From Alphaproteobacteria bacterium (GTDB lineage Bacteria; Pseudomonadota; Alphaproteobacteria; UBA3830), in contig BNWJ01000074.1 of assembly GCA_025998735.1 (NCBI GenBank), positions 1-6,517 of the forward strand: a stretch of DNA of 6,517 nucleotides, written 5' to 3'. A program made the position numbers and the translations under genes. Shown piece after piece: positions 6,398 through 6,517 of this stretch. Below the pieces are notes generated by a model. It ran no database searches. It was given only the letters and a program-made list of their open reading frames with translations, and had not been told where the DNA came from. Numbering within the stretch: position 1 is the stretch's first letter; every line of letters begins with the position of its first letter.

Positions 6398-6517
6398 GAA
6401 GTTGGATTGGGCGAACAGAGAGAAAATGAGAGGAGTGAATCAGATCATAGACTCCAAATGAAAGAAGAGATTCTGAAGTTTGAAGCTTTTGGAATACAGT
6501 CGGAGATAGACCGGCCA
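6398..6517 (+). other. Purine-rich 3' flank, open in the outer-membrane-factor frame to the window edge
   Basis: After the outer-membrane-factor stop (TGA 6395-6397) the same frame has no further stop through 6517 (40 codons). It contains an ATG at 6458 that reads MKEEILKFEAFGIQSEIDRP to the edge. No Shine-Dalgarno lies at a proper distance from that ATG; AGAGGAG at 6429-6435 is 22 bases away. The piece is too short to identify. It could be the start of a fourth gene or plain spacer. No intrinsic terminator is visible in these 120 bases. Confidence 0.25.

Noticed and set aside
6394..6461. Three ATGA start/stop overlaps at 6394, 6426 and 6458, exactly 32 bases apart, as a chain of coupled mini-genes or a 32-bp tandem repeat
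   Set aside because: The two intervening frames code for only 11 residues each, and the 32-bp units share little beyond their first six bases, so this is most likely chance in purine-rich sequence.

Overview
The window carries a complete tripartite RND-type multidrug efflux operon of a Gram-negative bacterium. All three genes lie on the + strand: a periplasmic adaptor lipoprotein (658-1806), an inner-membrane HAE1-family RND pump (1825-4956) and a NodT-type outer-membrane factor lipoprotein (4949-6397). The spacing is tight, 18 nt between the first two genes and an 8-nt overlap between the last two, so they are almost certainly co-transcribed and partly translationally coupled. The proposed assembly is the usual one: the pump takes drugs from the periplasm and inner membrane using proton motive force, the adaptor bridges the pump to the outer-membrane trimer, and the trimer forms the exit duct. 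The natural substrates cannot be read from sequence. No transcriptional regulator gene lies in the window.

The first ~600 bases hold no convincing gene, but they are not featureless. Bases 1 to about 290 contain a GC-rich block (about 59% GC over 21-160) with several inverted repeats, a near-perfect 13-bp direct repeat at its two ends, and one 52-codon minus-strand frame. It looks like part of a dispersed or structured repeat. Next is a sharply defined, AT-rich (about 29% GC inside) 247-bp element at 307-553. It has perfect 14-bp terminal inverted repeats (CAGGGCCTACGCAT) and is flanked by a perfect 10-bp target duplication (GATGTTAACC, 297-306 and 554-563). It is too short to encode a transposase, so it is a MITE-like non-autonomous insertion. 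It sits immediately upstream of the probable efflux promoter (573-601).

The organism cannot be named from this window. The adaptor and outer-membrane-factor lipoboxes, and the operon itself, say Gram-negative. Moderate-to-low GC genes beside small mobile and repeat elements would suit a proteobacterium with an element-rich genome, for example a host-associated one, but that is inference. The efflux genes are intact, with all key residues in place. The points most worth a second look are the MITE at the operon's front door, a run of ten A in the adaptor's signal-peptide codons, a run of eight C in the pump gene, and the unexplained GC-rich block.
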